The notes: generated by a model from the letters alone, not told the origin. Numbered from the stretch's first letter, positions 15,681 to 26,496 are shown. The stretch is 64,000 nt of DNA from Parafannyhessea umbonata (GCF_012844235.1 NZ_JABAGR010000003.1:162514-226513), one strand, 5' to 3'. Made by a program: numbers and translations.

Positions 15681-16796
15681 CTACTCCAGCGTGGCAGCCG
15701 CCTCTTCCAGCAGGCTTACGATGGGCAGGTGCTGCGGGCACGCCTGCTCGCACTGGCCGCACTGGATGCACTCGGACGCCAGCGTGTCGCCTGCGCGGCG
15801 CACGTAGTCCTTGCGCGAGCGCTCCAGGTTGCCAAAGAGCTTGTACTCGTTCATGGTACGGAAGATGTCCGGAATGTGCATGTGCACGGGACAACCGCCC
15901 GTGCAGTAGTGGCACGAGGTGCATGCGATGCGGTCGATGGCGTCGAACGCGCGACGGACCTCGTCCACCGTTGCCGACTCCTCCTTCGAAAGCGGCCTGA
16001 AGTCGCGCATGAAGCTCAGGTTGTCCGCCATCTGCTCCGGGGTCGACATGCCGCTCAGCACCATCATCACGTTCGGGAGCGACGCCACGAAGCGGATGGC
16101 CCACTGCGCGGGCGAGGCCGTCGCGTCCGCGGACCGAAAGATCTCCGCGACCGCGGGCGGAAGCGCGGCCAGCGTGCCGCCCTTCACGGGCTCCATCACC
16201 ACCACGGGGACGTCGTGCGCCACCGCGACCTCGTAGTTTGCGCGAGACTGCACCACGGGGTCCTCCCAGTCGGCGTAGTTCAGCTGCAGCTGCACGAACT
16301 CCACCTCGGGGTGCTCCGTCAGCAGGCGGTCCAGCAGCTCCGGCCCGTCGTGGAACGAGAATCCCATGTGCCGCACCAGCCCGCGCGCCTTCAGGTCGCG
16401 CACGTACTCCCAGATGCCGTACGAGTCGTACAGTCCCACGTTGTCGCTGGACAGCGCGTGCAGCAGGTAGAAGTCAAAGTAGCCGGCGCCGGTGCGCTCC
16501 AGGCTCTGCTCGAACTCCGCCTTCGCCGCGGCCTCGTCCTTCGCGGCCCACTCGCCGGCGTTCAGCTTCGTCGCAAGGTAGTACGAGTCGCGCGGATGGC
16601 GCTCCACCAGAGCCTTTCGAACGGCGTCCTCCGACCCCTCGTACACAAAGGCGGTGTCCACGTACCTGCCGCCCGCCGCAAGGAACTCGTCCACCATCTG
16701 CGCGGTCGTCCCCACGTCGATGGTCCCGTCCTCGCGCTTCGGCAGGCGCATCATGCCAAATCCCAGCTTGATACAGTCAGGTGCAAGGGTCCTCAT
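15681..16796 (-). CDS. Aldo/keto reductase with C-terminal 2x[4Fe-4S] domain
   Basis: A 371-residue cytoplasmic oxidoreductase. The aldo/keto reductase barrel has GFGMMRLP at the start, YVDTAFVYEGSE with catalytic Asp and Tyr, and YYLATKLN with the Lys. The C-terminal about 90 residues carry CTSCHYCTGGCPV and CIQCGQCEQACPQ, two ferredoxin-type clusters, as in the COG1453 family found in anaerobes. Electrons may therefore come from ferredoxin rather than NADPH (family inference). ATG 16796 has SD GGAGG; the longer frame upstream is not supported. Confidence 0.9.
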   Translation of the reverse strand: MRTLAPDCIKLGFGMMRLPKREDGTIDVGTTAQMVDEFLAAGGRYVDTAFVYEGSEDAVRKALVERHPRDSYYLATKLNAGEWAAKDEAAAKAEFEQSLERTGAGYFDFYLLHALSSDNVGLYDSYGIWEYVRDLKARGLVRHMGFSFHDGPELLDRLLTEHPEVEFVQLQLNYADWEDPVVQSRANYEVAVAHDVPVVVMEPVKGGTLAALPPAVAEIFRSADATASPAQWAIRFVASLPNVMMVLSGMSTPEQMADNLSFMRDFRPLSKEESATVDEVRRAFDAIDRIACTSCHYCTGGCPVHMHIPDIFRTMNEYKLFGNLERSRKDYVRRAGDTLASECIQCGQCEQACPQHLPIVSLLEEAAATLE

Positions 16797-16945
16797 GGCA
16801 GCCTCCAGCTCGCTCGTCGCGGTCGCGTCACCCACCCATTGTGCACCAACGGGCGCGCCGTGCGCGTCTCGCGTCGCCATGCCGCGCAGGTTCCTCCGCC
16901 GTCGGCGCCGGGCGAGAAGAGCCGCCCCCTTCGCAGGCGCCCGGC

Positions 16946-17896
16946 CTACGCCCGCGGCGTGAAGTACGGCAGCGACTCCACCTTCCGGTCGCCGGCCGGC
17001 CTCGCGCGCATGGCAAGGCCGCGCTCGTTTGCCGCCTCGCACATGAAGTCCGGCATGCGGCCCTCCGCGCTCGCGCGGGCGATGTCCCAGATCGCGTCCG
17101 CCACGGCGTCGTCCGCGCTGGCCCCAATGTGCCAGCGCGCCGCGCTCGCCACCTCGGGCACGGCGTTCGCGACGGCGACGGAGTTCGGATAGAACCCCAG
17201 AAGCTCCAGGTCGTTCTCCGCGTCGCCAAACGCGGCCACCTCGTCCACGCCAATGCCAAGGTGCCGACGCAGCAGCTCAGCGCCCTTCGCCTTCGACCAT
17301 CCCTCCGGCGCAACGTCGAACGTGGGCACCTGCGGCCCGGGCGACATCAGCCTGATGCCGGGGCACAGCGCCTCCAGCCGCGCGCGAACCTCGCCCATCC
17401 GCTCAACGCCGCCCATGACGTGGATGTTCGACTTCACCAGCGGCCCGTCCGGCAGGTGGTCCATCACCACCACGTCGTCGCTGTCCGCGCGAAACGCGTG
17501 CCCGGCCGCGTCGGGGTCGTCGCTCACGATCACGCGCACGGGCTCCATGGTCTCGGCGCGCATGATCACGTTCAGCATGAAGTCGCGGTCTCCCACCAGC
17601 TCCTCTGCCAGGCGCTCCATGCCCTCGCGGCACAGCTCGACCTGGCCAATGAGCTGCCCGTCCGCAAGCACGAGCTGGCCGTTGCTCATCACGGCGGACC
17701 GCGTGCACTCGCGCGCGAAGCCAAACGCCGCGCACGCGCCCTGGCGGATCCTCCCCGTCGTGGCGGCAAACGTGACGCCGGCGGCCTCCGCGCGCCTGAT
17801 GGCGGCGATGGCGTTGTCGGTCGCGCGCGCGAGTCCAAAGTGAATCAGCGTCTCGTCCAGGTCGGTCAGGATGAGCTTAATCAAATGTCTTCCCAT
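16946..17896 (-). CDS. Cof-type HAD-superfamily hydrolase
   Basis: 316 residues. Motif I LILTDLDETLIHFG, motif II ATTGRIRQG, Lys in GWSKAKGAELLRR and motif IV AAFGDAENDLELLG. Cap domain in the middle. The substrate is unknown. The start at ATG 17896 gives the usual N-terminus; the SD is weak. It is the second HAD phosphatase of this kind in the window but shares little sequence with the first. Confidence 0.85.
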   Translation of the reverse strand: MGRHLIKLILTDLDETLIHFGLARATDNAIAAIRRAEAAGVTFAATTGRIRQGACAAFGFARECTRSAVMSNGQLVLADGQLIGQVELCREGMERLAEELVGDRDFMLNVIMRAETMEPVRVIVSDDPDAAGHAFRADSDDVVVMDHLPDGPLVKSNIHVMGGVERMGEVRARLEALCPGIRLMSPGPQVPTFDVAPEGWSKAKGAELLRRHLGIGVDEVAAFGDAENDLELLGFYPNSVAVANAVPEVASAARWHIGASADDAVADAIWDIARASAEGRMPDFMCEAANERGLAMRARPAGDRKVESLPYFTPRA

Positions 17897-18112
17897 CTGC
17901 GATGCCGTGCCACGGGGCCGGCGGCGTGCGTTCCCAGGGCAACCATTATGCACGACGCTTGTGGTCTCCCCGTGTATGGCCCGCGCGGCCCGCACCTTGC
18001 GGGCGCTGCGGCAACGCCCGCTCAAATCTTGCGTGCCCACCCGCCCGCGTGACGCATAATTGGAACGGAAAAGCACCGCCCCGGCGATCACCCGTCGTAA
18101 GGAGACCATGGC

Positions 18113-19681
18113 ATGAACAGCACGCACGCGACCCTGCAGAGCAACGACCTCTCCCGCGCCATCGAGGTGGAGGTGTACGGTGACGCGGGTCAGCCCGTCA
18201 TCGTGCTGCCCGAGGGCGACTCCTCGTTCGCCAGCTGGTCGGAGGGCGGCATGATCGACGCGCTCGCCCCGCTCGTCGACTCTGGCATGATGCGCCTGGT
18301 CTGCACGGACTCAGTCGACCTCATGGGCTGGTACTCGCGCTACGCCGTGCCGGAGTATCGCCTGTCAAACATCAAGAACTTCTTCAAGTTCGTCGAGAAG
18401 GACCTGCTGCCCTTCGTCGCAAGCACGTGCGGGGACGATCGCCCGCCCGTGCTTGCGGGCGCGGGTATGGGTGCGCTGAACGCGTGCGTGCTCATGCTGT
18501 CCCGGCCGCAGCTCTTCGGCGGGCTCCTCGCGCTGTCGGGCACGTACGACGCGCGCCGCTTCGTCGTGGGAGAGCTCCCGGAGGGCTGGGAGGACGTCTC
18601 CCCGGTCGACATGGTCCCCGCGCTTCCCCAGCGCGGCAAGGCAGTCCGCCTGCTCAGCGGCCTGCCGCTCGCGTTTGTCTGCGGCCAGGACGCAAGCGAG
18701 GACGGCATCGACACCCAGCGCGCGCTGGAGCAGGCGTTTGAAGACCGCGGCATCGACGCCACGTTCGAGTACTGGGGCTACGACGTCCGTCACGACTGGG
18801 AGTGGTGGCGCAAGGAGGCCGCCGAGATGCTCCCCGCGGTGCTCTCGCCGGAGGGTCTCGCGGACCGCAGGCTCAGCGCGTCGCTCGCCTACGCGGAGCG
18901 CGAGGCAAAGCACGCGGCCGCGCAGCTTGCGGACGCACAGGCACGCCTTTCCGCGGCGAACGACGCGCTGAAGATCGCGAAGCACGACCTCGACGTCACC
19001 GCCAGGCGCGCAAAGCAGGAGGAGAAGAGCGTGACCACGTGCGGCGAGGCCGAGGCGGAGCTCGTGAAGGCCGCCCGCGTCGCATGGGCGGAGCGCGACC
19101 GCGTGGCGAAGCTCCTGCACGAGGCGGACTCCGCGGCAAACGATGCCCAGGCGAAGGCCGACGCAGCCACGAAGTCCCGCCGCGACGCGGAGTGGATCCT
19201 GGGCGAGGCGCGCGCGGCCGCATCGGCAGCCAGGGCCAACAACGAGGCCGCGCAGGAGTCCGTCGTGGCGTGCGAGGAGGAGGCCGCGGCTGCCACCAGG
19301 GAGGATGCGCTCGCACGCCAGCGCCTGGAGGACACCCGCGCCCTCATCGAGGAGGAGCGCTCCAAGGCGAAGGCCGCGGCGGAGCATGCGCTCGAGCTTG
19401 CGCAGAAGCCAGCTACGAAGACGCCCGCCGCGAAGAAGCCAGCCGCGAAGACGCCAGCCGCGAAGAAGCCAGCCGCCAAGAGGACCACGGCATCCAGGAA
19501 GCCGGCGGCGACCAAGAAGCCGGCAGCCGCCAAGAAGCCGGCGGCCACGAGGTCCGCGGCAACCAAGGCGCCTGCAACCAAGAAGCCGGTCGCGAAGACG
19601 CCCGCCGCCAAGAAGGCGCCCGCTCCCGCGAAGAGTGCGTCCGTCTCCGCTGGGAAGCCGGCCACCAAGCCCGCGGAGTAG
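18113..19681 (+). CDS. Esterase-like pseudoenzyme with coiled coil and histone-H1-like tail
   Basis: 522 residues in three parts. Residues 1 to about 240 resemble esterase D-type alpha/beta hydrolases (VIVLPEGDSSF, MMRLVCTDSVDLMGWYS, a strand-turn AGAGMGALNACVLMLS, and GYDVRHDWEWW with a plausible catalytic His). At the nucleophile elbow the usual GxSxG is GAGMG: the Ser is Gly, so hydrolysis is unlikely. About 250-425 is an Ala/Glu/Lys coiled coil. About 430-522 is a PAAKK/PATKK repeat tail like bacterial histone-H1-like proteins or phasin tails, able to bind DNA or polyanions. SD AAGGAG lies 8 nt before ATG 18113. Function unknown; a nucleoid- or surface-binding scaffold is one guess. Confidence 0.8.
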   Translation: MNSTHATLQSNDLSRAIEVEVYGDAGQPVIVLPEGDSSFASWSEGGMIDALAPLVDSGMMRLVCTDSVDLMGWYSRYAVPEYRLSNIKNFFKFVEKDLLPFVASTCGDDRPPVLAGAGMGALNACVLMLSRPQLFGGLLALSGTYDARRFVVGELPEGWEDVSPVDMVPALPQRGKAVRLLSGLPLAFVCGQDASEDGIDTQRALEQAFEDRGIDATFEYWGYDVRHDWEWWRKEAAEMLPAVLSPEGLADRRLSASLAYAEREAKHAAAQLADAQARLSAANDALKIAKHDLDVTARRAKQEEKSVTTCGEAEAELVKAARVAWAERDRVAKLLHEADSAANDAQAKADAATKSRRDAEWILGEARAAASAARANNEAAQESVVACEEEAAAATREDALARQRLEDTRALIEEERSKAKAAAEHALELAQKPATKTPAAKKPAAKTPAAKKPAAKRTTASRKPAATKKPAAAKKPAATRSAATKAPATKKPVAKTPAAKKAPAPAKSASVSAGKPATKPAE

Positions 19682-19798
19682 CCCTTCTCGCCCAGCGCGC
19701 CATCCGGCCAGCCACCTGCGCAAACGCATGCCCAAGCGCGCCGTCCCGCGGGTCGGCCTGCGGGACGGCGTCGTGCGTCGCGGGGCCCTGCGGCCGGC

Positions 19799-20731
19799 CT
19801 ACAGCCAGACCAGGTTCGCGAGCCCCACCACCAGGGGCACGGTCACGATGGAGAGCAGCACGGACACCACGACGGTCTCGACGGCGTACGCGTAGTCCGC
19901 GTCGTGCAGCTGCGCGTACACGGCGACGTTTGCGCCCACGGGGCACGCCGCCGCGATCAGCAGGGCCATGCGCATCTGGTACGGCATGCCCGGAATGACG
20001 GAAAGCAGCGCGAGCGAGAAGAGCGGCGACACCACGATGCGCGCCAGCGCCACGCGGTAGTTTGCCACGCGCGCAAGCATGCGGCGCACGTCCGTCTGCG
20101 CAAGGTAGACGCCGATCATGAACATGGCGAGCGGCGTGTTGAGCGCCGCCACGTCGTCGAGGCAGGTGGTGACGACGTCCGGCAGGGGAGGCTGCGTGCA
20201 GAACAGGGCGATGCCCACGAGCGACGCGATCATGAACGGCGCGGTCGCCACGTCGTGCAGCACCTGGCGCGGCGTGGGCGAGGGCTCCCCGTTCTGGCGG
20301 GTCAGGAGCGACACGCCGTACGTCCACTGCCCAATGTTCATGAGCGCGATGAACCCCACGTTATAGAACACGCTCTTAGCGCCGACCGTCGCGACCACGA
20401 GCGGTATGCCAAAGAAGCTCGGGTTGCTGAACGTGCCCGCGAAGTTGCCTATCGCGTCCCTGCCGCAGACCACGCGCGCCACCACCGCCGCCAGCACCAG
20501 CAGCACAAGCGCGACTGCCGTGCCCATCGCCAGTGCAAGCGCGTGCTGTGGCGTGCGCTCCACCATGAAGCTCTTGACGATGACCGCGGGAAGCGACAGG
20601 TAGATGAGCACGTTGCCGATGACCCGGTTTCCCTCCATCGATATCTTGCGTGCCCTGAACATCGCGAAGCCCACGCCCACCAGCACAAACATCACGAGCA
20701 CCTGCTTCGCGAGCACGATCGACATCTGCAT
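19799..20731 (-). CDS. AEC-family (auxin efflux carrier-like) membrane transporter
   Basis: A 310-residue integral membrane protein with about ten hydrophobic segments in two inverted halves. Conserved AEC features are visible: VLVMFVLVGVGFAMF at the start, FSNPSFFGIPLV in the middle and AAACPVGANVAVYAQ near the end. Family members export organic acids such as malate, or other anions; the substrate here is unknown. ATG 20731 follows GGAGGGAA. Confidence 0.88.
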   Translation of the reverse strand: MQMSIVLAKQVLVMFVLVGVGFAMFRARKISMEGNRVIGNVLIYLSLPAVIVKSFMVERTPQHALALAMGTAVALVLLVLAAVVARVVCGRDAIGNFAGTFSNPSFFGIPLVVATVGAKSVFYNVGFIALMNIGQWTYGVSLLTRQNGEPSPTPRQVLHDVATAPFMIASLVGIALFCTQPPLPDVVTTCLDDVAALNTPLAMFMIGVYLAQTDVRRMLARVANYRVALARIVVSPLFSLALLSVIPGMPYQMRMALLIAAACPVGANVAVYAQLHDADYAYAVETVVVSVLLSIVTVPLVVGLANLVWL

Positions 20732-21056
20732 GGGCGGTTCCCTCCGTTGGGCGCGCGGCGCCTGATCACCAACGCCCACACATGATAGGACGGCGGGCGC
20801 GCCCGGGGTGCCGCGGGGATGGTCGCATGCAGAACGAACGTCCTTCCATGCGGAATGTAAGATGCAGTATTAGGCCAACTTGCACTCTATTTATAAGACA
20901 TTTCGCTACTTACCGATTATTCGACCTGCAGGTATCCCGTATTGATTGAATATCTGCAGTAAAATGTCTAACATTCCCAAAAAAGCGGCAGCCGCACACC
21001 GCGGGGCGGGTGCGGTCGCCGCGCCGCAAGGCGTATAGGATCGATTGGAGCCCACC
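20732..21056. other. AT-rich intergenic region between AEC transporter and small ORF
   Basis: No gene found in 325 bases. The part 20860-20985 is notably AT-rich and contains an inverted repeat AGACATTT (20896-20903) with AAATGTCT (20962-20969), each flanked inside by a CTGCAG. It probably holds promoters for the divergent neighbours; no consensus boxes are convincing. Confidence 0.4.
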
Positions 21057-21287
21057 ATGCGCAAGACCAAGACCTTCGAGGGCAAGCGCCACGTGTACGA
21101 CACCGACAAGGCGGAGGAGTGCGGGCACCGTGCCTTCGGCGCGTTCGGCGACCCGGACGGCTACGAGGAGACCCTCTACAGGACGAAGGGCGGGCTGTAC
21201 TTCGTGCTGGGCACGGGTGGCGAGGCCTCCCCGTATCCCGCGCAGGACATCAGGCCGCTCACTGCCGTGGAGGCAAAGCAGTTCTAG
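21057..21287 (+). CDS. Small conserved-looking protein of unknown function
   Basis: 76 residues from ATG 21057 (SD TTGGAG). The sequence has a simple beta-rich pattern (MRKTKTFEGKRHVYDTDKAE, then YEETLYRTKGGLYFVLGTGGE) and no signal or membrane segment. No family is recognised. Codon use matches the neighbours, so it is probably a real gene. Confidence 0.6.
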   Translation: MRKTKTFEGKRHVYDTDKAEECGHRAFGAFGDPDGYEETLYRTKGGLYFVLGTGGEASPYPAQDIRPLTAVEAKQF

Positions 21288-21448
21288 CCTGGCGGCCTCG
21301 GCCACACAAGCATGGGGCGGCGCCGGCAGGACCCGCCCCTCTATATATACACGGTTCGGTCCTTGCAATGCGGCACGGGTTGCTTCATCGTTGATGGCGT
21401 GCGCGGGCGTGCCCCGCGTTCCGCAATCCCAAGGCTGGAGGCAGCAAC

Positions 21449-21928
21449 ATGGCAGAGCAGCGCAGCGACGTGATTTCCTGGGACGAGTTCTTCATGCGGG
21501 TGGCGTTTGCCGCCAAGCTCCGCAGCAAGGACCCCAACACCCAGGTCGGCGCCTGCATAGCCGATACCGACCATCGCATACTCTCCGTGGGCTACAACGG
21601 CACGCCGCATGCCATAACGGACGAGGCCTTCCCCTGGGGCGACAGCGACGACCCCCTGAACGATAAGCACAGCTACGTCATCCACGCGGAGGCCAACGCC
21701 ATCCTCAACTTCCGCGGAAGCCTGAAGGACATGCAGGGCGCCACGGTCTACGTCACGCTCTTTCCGTGCCACGAGTGCGCGAAGCTCCTGGTTCAGGCCG
21801 GCGTTGGCGAGGTCGTCTACCTGGACGACAAGTACGCCGGCTCCATGGACAACCTCATTAGCAAGCGCACGCTGGACTCCTGCGGCGTCACGTACCGCAA
21901 GGTGCACATGCCCCACGGCCTGTCCTAG
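21449..21928 (+). CDS. dCMP deaminase (ComEB-like)
   Basis: A 159-residue zinc deaminase converting dCMP to dUMP for thymidylate synthesis. Zinc and catalytic motifs are complete: HAEANAIL (His ligand and catalytic Glu) and PCHECAKLL (two Cys ligands). WDEFFMRVAFAAKLRSKDPN is the typical N-terminus. SD GGAGG precedes ATG 21449. The next gene follows after 30 nt on the same strand. Confidence 0.92.
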   Translation: MAEQRSDVISWDEFFMRVAFAAKLRSKDPNTQVGACIADTDHRILSVGYNGTPHAITDEAFPWGDSDDPLNDKHSYVIHAEANAILNFRGSLKDMQGATVYVTLFPCHECAKLLVQAGVGEVVYLDDKYAGSMDNLISKRTLDSCGVTYRKVHMPHGLS

Positions 21929-21958
21929 GCCCTCCGGGCGAGAAGGGCGCGGCGCACC

Positions 21959-22564
21959 ATGCGCATCCTCATGCTGGGCAATAGCCTCACCACGGCCCAT
22001 GGGCTTCCGGACGCCCTCGCGCGCGAGCTTGGCGCCGAGGTGCGCGTGCACGCCCGTGGCGGGGCGCGCCTTGCGGAGCACCTCAACCCCAAGACCAGGA
22101 ACGGCGCCCGCACGCTCGCGGCGCTTGCGCCGGTGGATTCCGGCGGGGAGCCTGCCCATCCCGTCTGGGATTACGTCGTCCTGCAGGAGATGTCCCACGC
22201 ACCGGCCACCACGCCCGAGGCCTATGCAAGAAGCGCTGCGGCCCTCTGCGCGCTCGCCCGCGGGGCGGGCGCCACGCCCGTCATCTACGCAACTTGGGCC
22301 TACCGCGAGGGGAGTTCCAAGCTCGCACGGCTGGGCCTTTCCTACGCCCAGATGCACGACCTCATGCACGACTCGTTCGTTCGGGTCGCCGCCCAGAACG
22401 AGGCCATACTCGCGGATGCCTGCGATGCCTTCTATGGGGCGACGGATTCTGCCGTGCTCTACGCACCAGACGGCGTCCACCCCTCCCAAGTGGGAACGGG
22501 GGTCGCGGCGTCCGTGCTGGCACGTGCCATGGACTCCGCGACCCCCTGGTCGCACGCTCGTTGA
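21959..22564 (+). CDS. SGNH/GDSL-type hydrolase-like protein
   Basis: A 201-residue protein with SGNH layout: block I MRILMLGNSLT (Ser nucleophile at about residue 9), a later Gly/Asn region, and block V APDGVHPS with the catalytic Asp/His pair. It has no signal peptide, so it probably acts in the cytoplasm. Substrate unknown. Its SD (AAGGG) is part of a copy of the dispersed GGCGAGAAGG motif at 21937-21947. Confidence 0.75.
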   Translation: MRILMLGNSLTTAHGLPDALARELGAEVRVHARGGARLAEHLNPKTRNGARTLAALAPVDSGGEPAHPVWDYVVLQEMSHAPATTPEAYARSAAALCALARGAGATPVIYATWAYREGSSKLARLGLSYAQMHDLMHDSFVRVAAQNEAILADACDAFYGATDSAVLYAPDGVHPSQVGTGVAASVLARAMDSATPWSHAR

Positions 22565-22588
22565 CCTGCAGCTGTGTGCCCGATTGGG

Positions 22589-23914
<1,326 letters not shown>

Positions 23915-24022
23915 TCACAACCTCATAATACCCTCCATTAGGTAGGAATTACATCGGTTGAAAAAATGAAGGCAGGCTGCTGGTTCGTGTACAAGTGCCG
24001 TGCGCCAAGCCAAGCGCAGGGC

Positions 24023-24079
24023 GAGAAGAGCGATCTTCTCGGTAGTATTGAGGGACCCTGCGAAGGCGGGGTCCCTTTT
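24023..24079 (+). promoter_or_regulatory. Tandem hairpins in the sortase leader, possible attenuator
   Basis: GAGAAGA/TCTTCTC (24023-24040) is followed by GGGACCC/GGGTCCC (24052-24075) and TTTT (24076-24079), which is a canonical intrinsic terminator on the plus strand. No plus-strand gene ends here, and the sortase starts 72 nt later, so it could be an attenuator, or insulation of the divergent region. Confidence 0.5.
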
Positions 24080-24151
24080 GCGAGGGGGGGCGGGGCCCGT
24101 GTGGGCTCCGCCGGACGAACGGCGGCCGAAAGGTCGCGTTGGGGGGAAGCG

Positions 24152-25087
24152 ATGGCTGAGCACCTTGCGGCGGACGGCAAGGCCAAGGGGCACAAGGGCC
24201 GCGGCGGGCGGCGCAAGAGGCTGCCGCGCTGGGCGGACCGGCTTATAACCGTGGTGATCATCCTGATTGGTGCGGGGCTCTTGGTGTGGCCGTGGGTGGC
24301 GGACAGGCTCCAGGAGTCGGGCGTGTTCAACCAGATCACGACGGTCTCCGGCAACATCGACGCCATGAGCAAGGAGGAGCGGGCGCGCTACATGTCTCAG
24401 GCGCGCGCGTACAACGCGGTGCTGGCGGGGCAGACGCCAAAGATCCCCGCGGACCAGATCCTGCCGTACGCGCAGCAGCTCACGTTTGACCGCGACCCCA
24501 TGATGAGCTGGATCGAGATTCCCTCTATCAACGTGAGCATGCCCATCTACCATGGGACGAGCGAATCCGCGCTGATGGCGGGCGTGGGGCACCTGGAGGG
24601 GACGAGCCTGCCCGTGGGCGGGAAGTCCACGCACTGTGTGCTGACGGCCCACAGCGGCATGAGGAACCTGAGCATGTTCGACGACATCCGCGAGCTGGAG
24701 CCGGGCGACCTGGTGCTCTTGCGCACCATGGGGCGGACGCTGGCGTACAAGATGGTGGACTCGGAGGTGGTGTGGCCGGACGAGGTGGGCTCGCTGGGGA
24801 TAGAGCAGGGAGCCGACAAGGTGACGCTGGTAACGTGCACCCCGTACGGCGTGAACGACCACAGGCTGCTGGTGCACTGCGTGCGCACGAAGTACGTGCC
24901 GAAGCAGGCCGAAGCGCAGCGGGGCATTGCGCACAGGCACTGGGGCAGGCGCGAGATCGCCGCGGCGCTTGTGGCGGGCACGCTCGCTGTGGTGGGGCTG
25001 GACGTGGTGGTGCATCGCGTGCGGAAGAGGCGCAAAGCCGCTCGGAAGGCGGCGGGTCAGGCCGGTGCGGGCGCTGGCGGCGCGTAG
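24152..25087 (+). CDS. Class C sortase
   Basis: A 311-residue membrane-anchored transpeptidase. A hydrophobic segment at about 32-50 follows a basic N-terminus and a second one lies near the C-terminus (ALVAGTLAVVGLDVVV), the two-anchor layout of pilin-polymerising class C enzymes. Catalytic residues: His in LTAHSGMRN, Cys in LVTCTPYGVNDHRL, with the Arg in the same motif. The lid region includes DRDPMMSWIEIP. No pilin or LPXTG protein gene is adjacent, so it is an orphan here. ATG 24152 has SD GGGGGGAAG. It ends 4 nt from the convergent ATPase gene. Confidence 0.9.
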   Translation: MAEHLAADGKAKGHKGRGGRRKRLPRWADRLITVVIILIGAGLLVWPWVADRLQESGVFNQITTVSGNIDAMSKEERARYMSQARAYNAVLAGQTPKIPADQILPYAQQLTFDRDPMMSWIEIPSINVSMPIYHGTSESALMAGVGHLEGTSLPVGGKSTHCVLTAHSGMRNLSMFDDIRELEPGDLVLLRTMGRTLAYKMVDSEVVWPDEVGSLGIEQGADKVTLVTCTPYGVNDHRLLVHCVRTKYVPKQAEAQRGIAHRHWGRREIAAALVAGTLAVVGLDVVVHRVRKRRKAARKAAGQAGAGAGGA

Positions 25088-25091
25088 GCGT

Positions 25092-26486
25092 TTACGGTCT
25101 CTTGAGAAACCACTTCCACGCGGGGACGACCGAGACGGTACCGTTTTTGGTATCGATGTCCTGCTCCTCGCGAAGCGTCACGATGGAGCCATGGGAGAGG
25201 CGCGTGCGCTGCATGGCGGCGTCGAGCGACTCGACCTCGCGTCGCCTCGTGCGTTGGGACTCGATCGAGACGGACACCTGAAGGAGCTCGTACGGCTGGC
25301 TGGGCTGCCCTTCTCCCGCATAGGCCTCGCCAACGAGGAAGTCGACCTTGCGACCGCGCGTGCCGGGTTCCGTGTACGAGGTTATGGAATCAGTGCGGGT
25401 GCCTGCCAGCCGTCGCCTGAGCTCAAGGTAGACGGCGGTCTCGAGGCGCTTGCCCACATCCTCCTGGCTTGCGCGTGACACGGCGAGCGCAAGGCCGGGG
25501 TCGATTGCGTACAGCTTGGAAGGGTTGCCGGTGCCAGGCAGCAGCTCGCGGCTGTACTCGAACACCTCGAAGTAGAGGTAGGCCTGCCTGAAGAGCTGTG
25601 CCATCTGGCTCGTGCGCTCCCAGCCGATGGTGTTGCCGGCGTCCTTGAGGGTCTGCATGATGCCGTTTACGGACATCTCGCACGAGGTGTTGCGGAGGAT
25701 GAGAAGGGCCATCTGGTTTGCGAGCGGGATGGAGGGGCGGGAGAGCCTGTCCGCCACGTCGCGTGCGACGACGTCGCGAACGTAGCCCTGGAGGACCTCG
25801 ATGCGCGTGGGCGCGGAATCGCCCTGGATGCCAGGAAAGCCTCCGGTGACGAGGTAACGGTCGAACAGGCCCTCGAGCGCGGTGCGTTCCCGTGGCGAGG
25901 CGGCGTCCGCCTGTACGTGGCCTACGCAGGCGTCTGCGGCATCTGGAAGAGCGTCTTGGTGAAAGCGCAGGTATTCCGCAAACGAGAGGGGCAGCATCTC
26001 GTGCGTGTGGGAGCGCCCGCGGAAGTTGGTCGCTATCTCCTCCGAGGAGACCTTGGAGCTTGAGCCTGTGACGCAGAGCGTCACGCGCTCGTTTTCTGCC
26101 ACGCGACGGCAGGAGCTCTGCCAGCTGGGGCAGTCCTGAACCTCGTCGAGGAAGAGGTACGCGCCCTCCGTGCGGGCCTGGGGAACCTGGCGCCAGTACT
26201 CGTCGAGCACCGCGTCGATTGCGCGAAAGCCATCGCGCTCCTGCGGCAGGCGGTCATCCGAAAAGTCGAAGTAGAGCATGCGGTTGCGCGGCACGCCGGA
26301 GCGAAGGAGCCCGGCCATGATCTGGAAGAGATAGAAGGTCTTACCGCACCTGCGCATGCCTGTGATGATTTGGACCCGGTTGAAGCGCTGCGGGGAGGGA
26401 GGCTCCTCCATGATGGGGTCGCGTTCGACGACGGGGGGAATCTCCTGCTGCATGCGCTCTGCGACGAGCTCCCGAATGACGTCCAT
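25092..26486 (-). CDS. AAA-type ATPase with DUF4143 C-terminal domain
   Basis: A 464-residue protein. Walker A is GMRRCGKTFYLFQ, Walker B is YLFLDEVQDC, sensor region LCVTGSSSKV. The C-terminal part (RKVDFLVGEAY preceded by a winged-helix-like segment) matches DUF4143, which has a nuclease-like DxxV core. Such proteins are common, mobile-looking accessory genes in anaerobes with no established role. SD GAGGAGG precedes ATG 26486. The upstream region carries three spaced hairpins and two palindromes (26497-26678). Confidence 0.88.
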   Translation of the reverse strand: MDVIRELVAERMQQEIPPVVERDPIMEEPPSPQRFNRVQIITGMRRCGKTFYLFQIMAGLLRSGVPRNRMLYFDFSDDRLPQERDGFRAIDAVLDEYWRQVPQARTEGAYLFLDEVQDCPSWQSSCRRVAENERVTLCVTGSSSKVSSEEIATNFRGRSHTHEMLPLSFAEYLRFHQDALPDAADACVGHVQADAASPRERTALEGLFDRYLVTGGFPGIQGDSAPTRIEVLQGYVRDVVARDVADRLSRPSIPLANQMALLILRNTSCEMSVNGIMQTLKDAGNTIGWERTSQMAQLFRQAYLYFEVFEYSRELLPGTGNPSKLYAIDPGLALAVSRASQEDVGKRLETAVYLELRRRLAGTRTDSITSYTEPGTRGRKVDFLVGEAYAGEGQPSQPYELLQVSVSIESQRTRRREVESLDAAMQRTRLSHGSIVTLREEQDIDTKNGTVSVVPAWKWFLKRP

Positions 26487-26496
26487 GTGTATCCTC

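Noticed and set aside
23966..24151. N-terminal extension of the sortase
   Set aside because: It would be read through a terminator hairpin; ATG 24152 has a good SD and gives a normal basic N-terminus before the first membrane segment.
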